Assembly: GCF_016907515.1 (NCBI RefSeq)
Contig: NZ_JAFBBY010000001.1
Coordinates: forward strand, 992,001-1,056,000
Reading direction: 5' to 3'
Length of the DNA: 64,000 nucleotides
DNA from: Nocardioides nitrophenolicus
GTDB taxonomy: Bacteria; Actinomycetota; Actinomycetes; Propionibacteriales; Nocardioidaceae
Under the pieces are notes generated by a model. The model did no database searches. It worked only from the letters and a program-made list of their open reading frames with translations, and had not been told where the DNA came from. Below, one piece after another: positions 61,323 to 64,000 of the stretch (positions are counted from its first letter, which is position 1; every line of letters begins with the position of its first letter). The position numbers and the translations under genes were made by a program.

Positions 61323-62454
61323 CCGGCCCCGCGCCCGCGACCTGCTCGCCCTCCCCGGCACGCCCGGTCCGCACAACGCGATCACCGACGTCCCCGGTGT
61401 CACCGTCGGCCTCGAGACGCTCATCAGCGGGACCTCCGTCCGCACCGGCGTCACCGCGATCCTGCCGCGCGGGCGCGACGGCGTCGGCGAGCCGTGCGCC
61501 GCGGCGTCGTACTCCCTCAACGGCAACGGAGAGCTGACCGGGACCACGTGGATCGAGGAGTCCGGCGCCCTCACCATGCCGGTGCTGATCTCCAACACCC
61601 ATGCGGTCGGCGCCTGTCACACCGGCACCGTCGAGTGGGTCCAGGAGGTGCACCCGCGGCTGGCGGCCCAGTGGCTGCTGCCGGTGTGCGGCGAGACCTG
61701 GGACGGCTACCTCAACGACATCAACGGCGGCCACGTCCGCCCCGAGCACGCCCGCGCCGCGCTCGACGCCGCGACCGCCGGACCGGTGCCCGAGGGCTCG
61801 GTCGGCGGCGGCACCGGCATGAACTGCTACGCCTTCAAGGGCGGCACGGGCACGGCGTCGCGGGAGGTGGCGTTCGCCGGCACGACGTACACCGTGGGCG
61901 TCCTGGTCCAGGCCAACTTCGGCGACCGCCGCGAGCTCGTCGTCGCCGGTTCGCCGATCGGCCGGGCCCTGAGCGACGACAACCCGATGGAGGACCCGGG
62001 CTGGTTCGTCCGCGACCTCGGCCTCGCGGCGCCCGCCGTCGCCGGGAGCCTGCCCGGCGGCGTCGGCTCGGTGATCGTCGTGGTCGCCACCGACGCACCG
62101 CTGCTCCCCCACCAGTGCAAGGCGCTGGCCCGGCGGGTCCCGCTCGGCCTGGCCCGCACCGGCACCGCCGGCGGGCACTTCTCCGGCGACATCTTCCTGG
62201 CCTTCTCGACCGCGCCGGCGCCCGGGCTGCGCAGCCAGATGTACCCGCCGCCGACCGAGCTGGCCGAGCAGCGGGTGCTGCCCTGGGGGGCGATCGACCC
62301 GTTCTACACGGCGGTGGTCGAGGCCGTCGAGGAGTCGGTCCTCAACGCGCTGGTGGTCAACGAGGAGATGGTCGGGCGCGACGGGCACCGCACGCCCGCG
62401 CTCCCCCACGCCGTCCTCGCCGACCTGCCGGCAGCCGTCGCCCCGCGAAACTGA
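61312..62454 (+). CDS. P1/DmpA-family peptidase (beta-aminopeptidase type)
   Basis: A 380-residue N-terminal-nucleophile hydrolase. The precursor is expected to cleave itself between Gly and Ser in LPGGVGSVIVVVATDAPLL, making the Ser the nucleophile. GSVGGGTGMNCYAFKGG and SLNGNGELTGTTW are typical of DmpA. Such enzymes release N-terminal D- or beta-amino acids from peptides or amides. GAGAGG before GTG 61312 supports the start. With the permease and TetR it forms a small uptake/hydrolysis module. Confidence 0.92.
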   Translation: MPTDRPRARDLLALPGTPGPHNAITDVPGVTVGLETLISGTSVRTGVTAILPRGRDGVGEPCAAASYSLNGNGELTGTTWIEESGALTMPVLISNTHAVGACHTGTVEWVQEVHPRLAAQWLLPVCGETWDGYLNDINGGHVRPEHARAALDAATAGPVPEGSVGGGTGMNCYAFKGGTGTASREVAFAGTTYTVGVLVQANFGDRRELVVAGSPIGRALSDDNPMEDPGWFVRDLGLAAPAVAGSLPGGVGSVIVVVATDAPLLPHQCKALARRVPLGLARTGTAGGHFSGDIFLAFSTAPAPGLRSQMYPPPTELAEQRVLPWGAIDPFYTAVVEAVEESVLNALVVNEEMVGRDGHRTPALPHAVLADLPAAVAPRN

Positions 62455-62490
62455 GGGCGGCCGCCCCGGGATCCCCTTAACCTTGGCCGG

Positions 62491-64000
62491 GTGCCAGACC
62501 GTGGGGACGTCGTACCGCTGCGCCTGCTCGGCCCGATCGAGGTGCTCGACCAGGCGGGCGCGAGCGTCGACATCGGCTCCCCGCGCCACCGCGAGACGTT
62601 GGCCGCACTGGCCGTCGACGCGGGCCGGGTGGTCTCGACCGACACCCTGCTCGACCGGGTCTGGGGCGAGAGCGCCCGTGGCGGCACTCTCGCCAACCTG
62701 CAGGCGGTCATCTCCCGGCTCCGCACCCGGCTGCGCGAGGCGGGCGTGCCGGCCGAGATCGCGACGGTCCCGCCCGGCTACCGGCTCGACCTGCCCGCCG
62801 GCGCACTCGACACCGCCCAGCTCGCGACCGGCATCGAGGCCGCCCGGACCGCGCTCGCGGCCGCGGACCCGGAGGCCGCGCGCGACCGGCTGAGCGAGGC
62901 ACTCGGATGGTGGCGCGGCGAGCCGCTGGCCGACGTACCGCAGCCGTTCGCGCGCACCGAGGCGCTGCGCCTCGAAGGCCTGCGGCTCACCGGCGAGGAG
63001 CTGGCCGCCGAGCTCGACCTGAGCGCGGGCCAGGCCGCGTCGGCGGTCGCCCGGCTGACCGGACTGGCCCGGCAGCACCCGCTGCGGGAGTCGGTGCGCG
63101 GGCAGCTGATGCGAGCGCTCTACCTGGCGGGCCGGCAGGCCGACGCGCTGGCGGAGTACGCCGACCTGCGGGCACAGCTCGTGGAGGAGCTCGGCGTCGA
63201 CCCGGGGCCGGCGGTGCAGCGGCTGCACCAGCAGATCCTCGAGCAGGATCCCGCGCTCCGGCCGGTCCCGGCGGCGCCCGTCGCCGCACCCGCTCCCGGA
63301 TCGGCCCGGCCGGGCCGGCCCCCGCGCCCCAGCGCGGTGCCGTCGACCGACCTGCTCGGCCCGCTGATCGGCCGCGAGCGCGACGTCGCCCACCTGGTCG
63401 ACGTCCTGCGCTCGCCGACCTCGCGGCTGGTGACGGTCACCGGCGTCGGCGGCTGCGGCAAGACCCGGCTCGCGCTGGCCGTGGCCAGGGCGGCCGAGCC
63501 GGCGTTCGCCGACGGCGTCAGCGTGGTTCCACTCGCGCCGCTGCACGACCCGTCGGCGGTGATCCCCGCGATCGCCCGATCGGTCGGCGTCGCCGAGGGC
63601 GGCGACCCGTTCACCGCCCTGCTCGACCTGCTCCGCGACCAGCACCGGCTGCTGCTCCTCGACAACGCCGAGCACCTCCTCGACGCGTGGCCCGAGGTCG
63701 CCACCCTCGCCGCCGCCTGCCCGGAGCTGCGGATCCTGGTGACCAGCCGGACCCCGCTGCGGGTCCGCGGCGAGGTGCTCTTCCCGCTCACCCCGCTCGA
63801 CCTGCCCGCGGCCGCCGAGCTGTTCGTGACGCGCGCGGCCGCGACCGGGCTGGCCGCGACCGGCAGGCTCCTCGACCCGGACGACCCGGTGATCGGGCAG
63901 CTCTGCCAGCGGCTCGCGGGGATCCCGTTGGCGATCGAGCTGGCCGCGGCCCGGGTCCGGGTGCTCCCGCCCGACGCGATCCTCGCTCGGCTCGACGAGG
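62491..64000 (+). CDS. AfsR/SARP-type regulator with ATPase domain, 3' end outside window
   Basis: The first 503 codons of a large regulator. Residues 1-95 form an OmpR-like winged helix (LRLLGPIEVLDQAGASVDIGSPRHRETLAALAVDAGRVVSTDTLLDRVWGE). Residues ~100-250 are a bacterial transcriptional activation domain (LRESVRGQLMRALYLAGRQADALAEYADLR). From ~295 an NB-ARC/STAND ATPase follows, with VTGVGGCGKTRLALAVARA as Walker A and LLLLDNAEHL as Walker B. TAACCT lies 7 nt before GTG 62491, so it is probably leaderless. Target genes are unknown. Confidence 0.9.
   Translation, partial: MPDRGDVVPLRLLGPIEVLDQAGASVDIGSPRHRETLAALAVDAGRVVSTDTLLDRVWGESARGGTLANLQAVISRLRTRLREAGVPAEIATVPPGYRLDLPAGALDTAQLATGIEAARTALAAADPEAARDRLSEALGWWRGEPLADVPQPFARTEALRLEGLRLTGEELAAELDLSAGQAASAVARLTGLARQHPLRESVRGQLMRALYLAGRQADALAEYADLRAQLVEELGVDPGPAVQRLHQQILEQDPALRPVPAAPVAAPAPGSARPGRPPRPSAVPSTDLLGPLIGRERDVAHLVDVLRSPTSRLVTVTGVGGCGKTRLALAVARAAEPAFADGVSVVPLAPLHDPSAVIPAIARSVGVAEGGDPFTALLDLLRDQHRLLLLDNAEHLLDAWPEVATLAAACPELRILVTSRTPLRVRGEVLFPLTPLDLPAAAELFVTRAAATGLAATGRLLDPDDPVIGQLCQRLAGIPLAIELAAARVRVLPPDAILARLDE

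Noticed and set aside
62456..62467. GGGCGGCCGCCC palindrome after the peptidase gene
   Set aside because: It has no loop and is expected by chance in DNA this G+C-rich; no function is claimed.

Overview
The window is about 70% G+C, with dense GTG starts, GTGA/ATGA stop-start overlaps and several probably leaderless genes (a TANNNT box 6-8 nt before the start). It also has an actinobacterial LexA box and the order prfB ... ftsE-ftsX-M23 peptidase on one strand. Together with lamin-tail, DUF222/HNH and Tad-pilus genes this points to an actinomycete of the Nocardioidaceae type (Nocardioides or a relative). No rRNA, tRNA, CRISPR array or insertion sequence was recognised. The assignment rests on reading only; no searches were run.

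Layout. 1-7145: cell-division and translation genes on the minus strand (M23 peptidase cut by the window edge, ftsX, ftsE, prfB), with three plus-strand genes for secreted or membrane proteins set between ftsE and prfB. 7350-18774: surface and secreted proteins, namely two giant paralogous Ig-repeat proteins, a lipoprotein, a coupled helical/Pro-Gly-rich pair and another Ig-like protein. 18872-23353: a Tad (Flp-type) pilus locus including a 49-residue pilin-like gene. 23649-28323: a membrane protein, a four-domain lamin-tail protein and a ParD-like/zeta-like toxin-antitoxin pair. 28340-32068: an acyl-CoA dehydrogenase, kinase and SDR operon with a divergent TetR gene.

32166-55732 is the most interesting part, a catabolic island. 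One minus-strand operon (32166-40150) carries homoprotocatechuate-type ring-cleavage enzymes (extradiol dioxygenase, semialdehyde dehydrogenase, FAH-family enzyme) with an acetoacetate-decarboxylase-like protein, an LLM flavoenzyme, a glutamine-amidotransferase-like hydrolase, an SDR and a second aldehyde dehydrogenase. Next come a cytochrome P450 and a permease / glutamine-synthetase-like ligase / phthalate-dioxygenase-type reductase / Rieske-type oxygenase operon. After these come a MarR regulator, a gamma-glutamyl hydrolase with a Tat-exported amidase, a LuxR regulator, and a histone-deacetylase-like amidohydrolase with an ABC importer. Nearly identical palindromes (core GTTCGGATCCGAAC) lie in front of each of these transcription units, so they look like one regulon, probably under the MarR protein. 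The gene set fits uptake, deacylation, gamma-glutamylation, oxidation, deglutamylation and ring cleavage of an aromatic amine. The Rieske-type protein has lost three of the four cluster ligands.

55772-64000: a SufR-like regulator, a methyltransferase, a small protein, an SOS-box-preceded but frameshifted DUF222/HNH gene, a permease/TetR/DmpA-peptidase module, and the start of an AfsR-type regulator that runs off the window.
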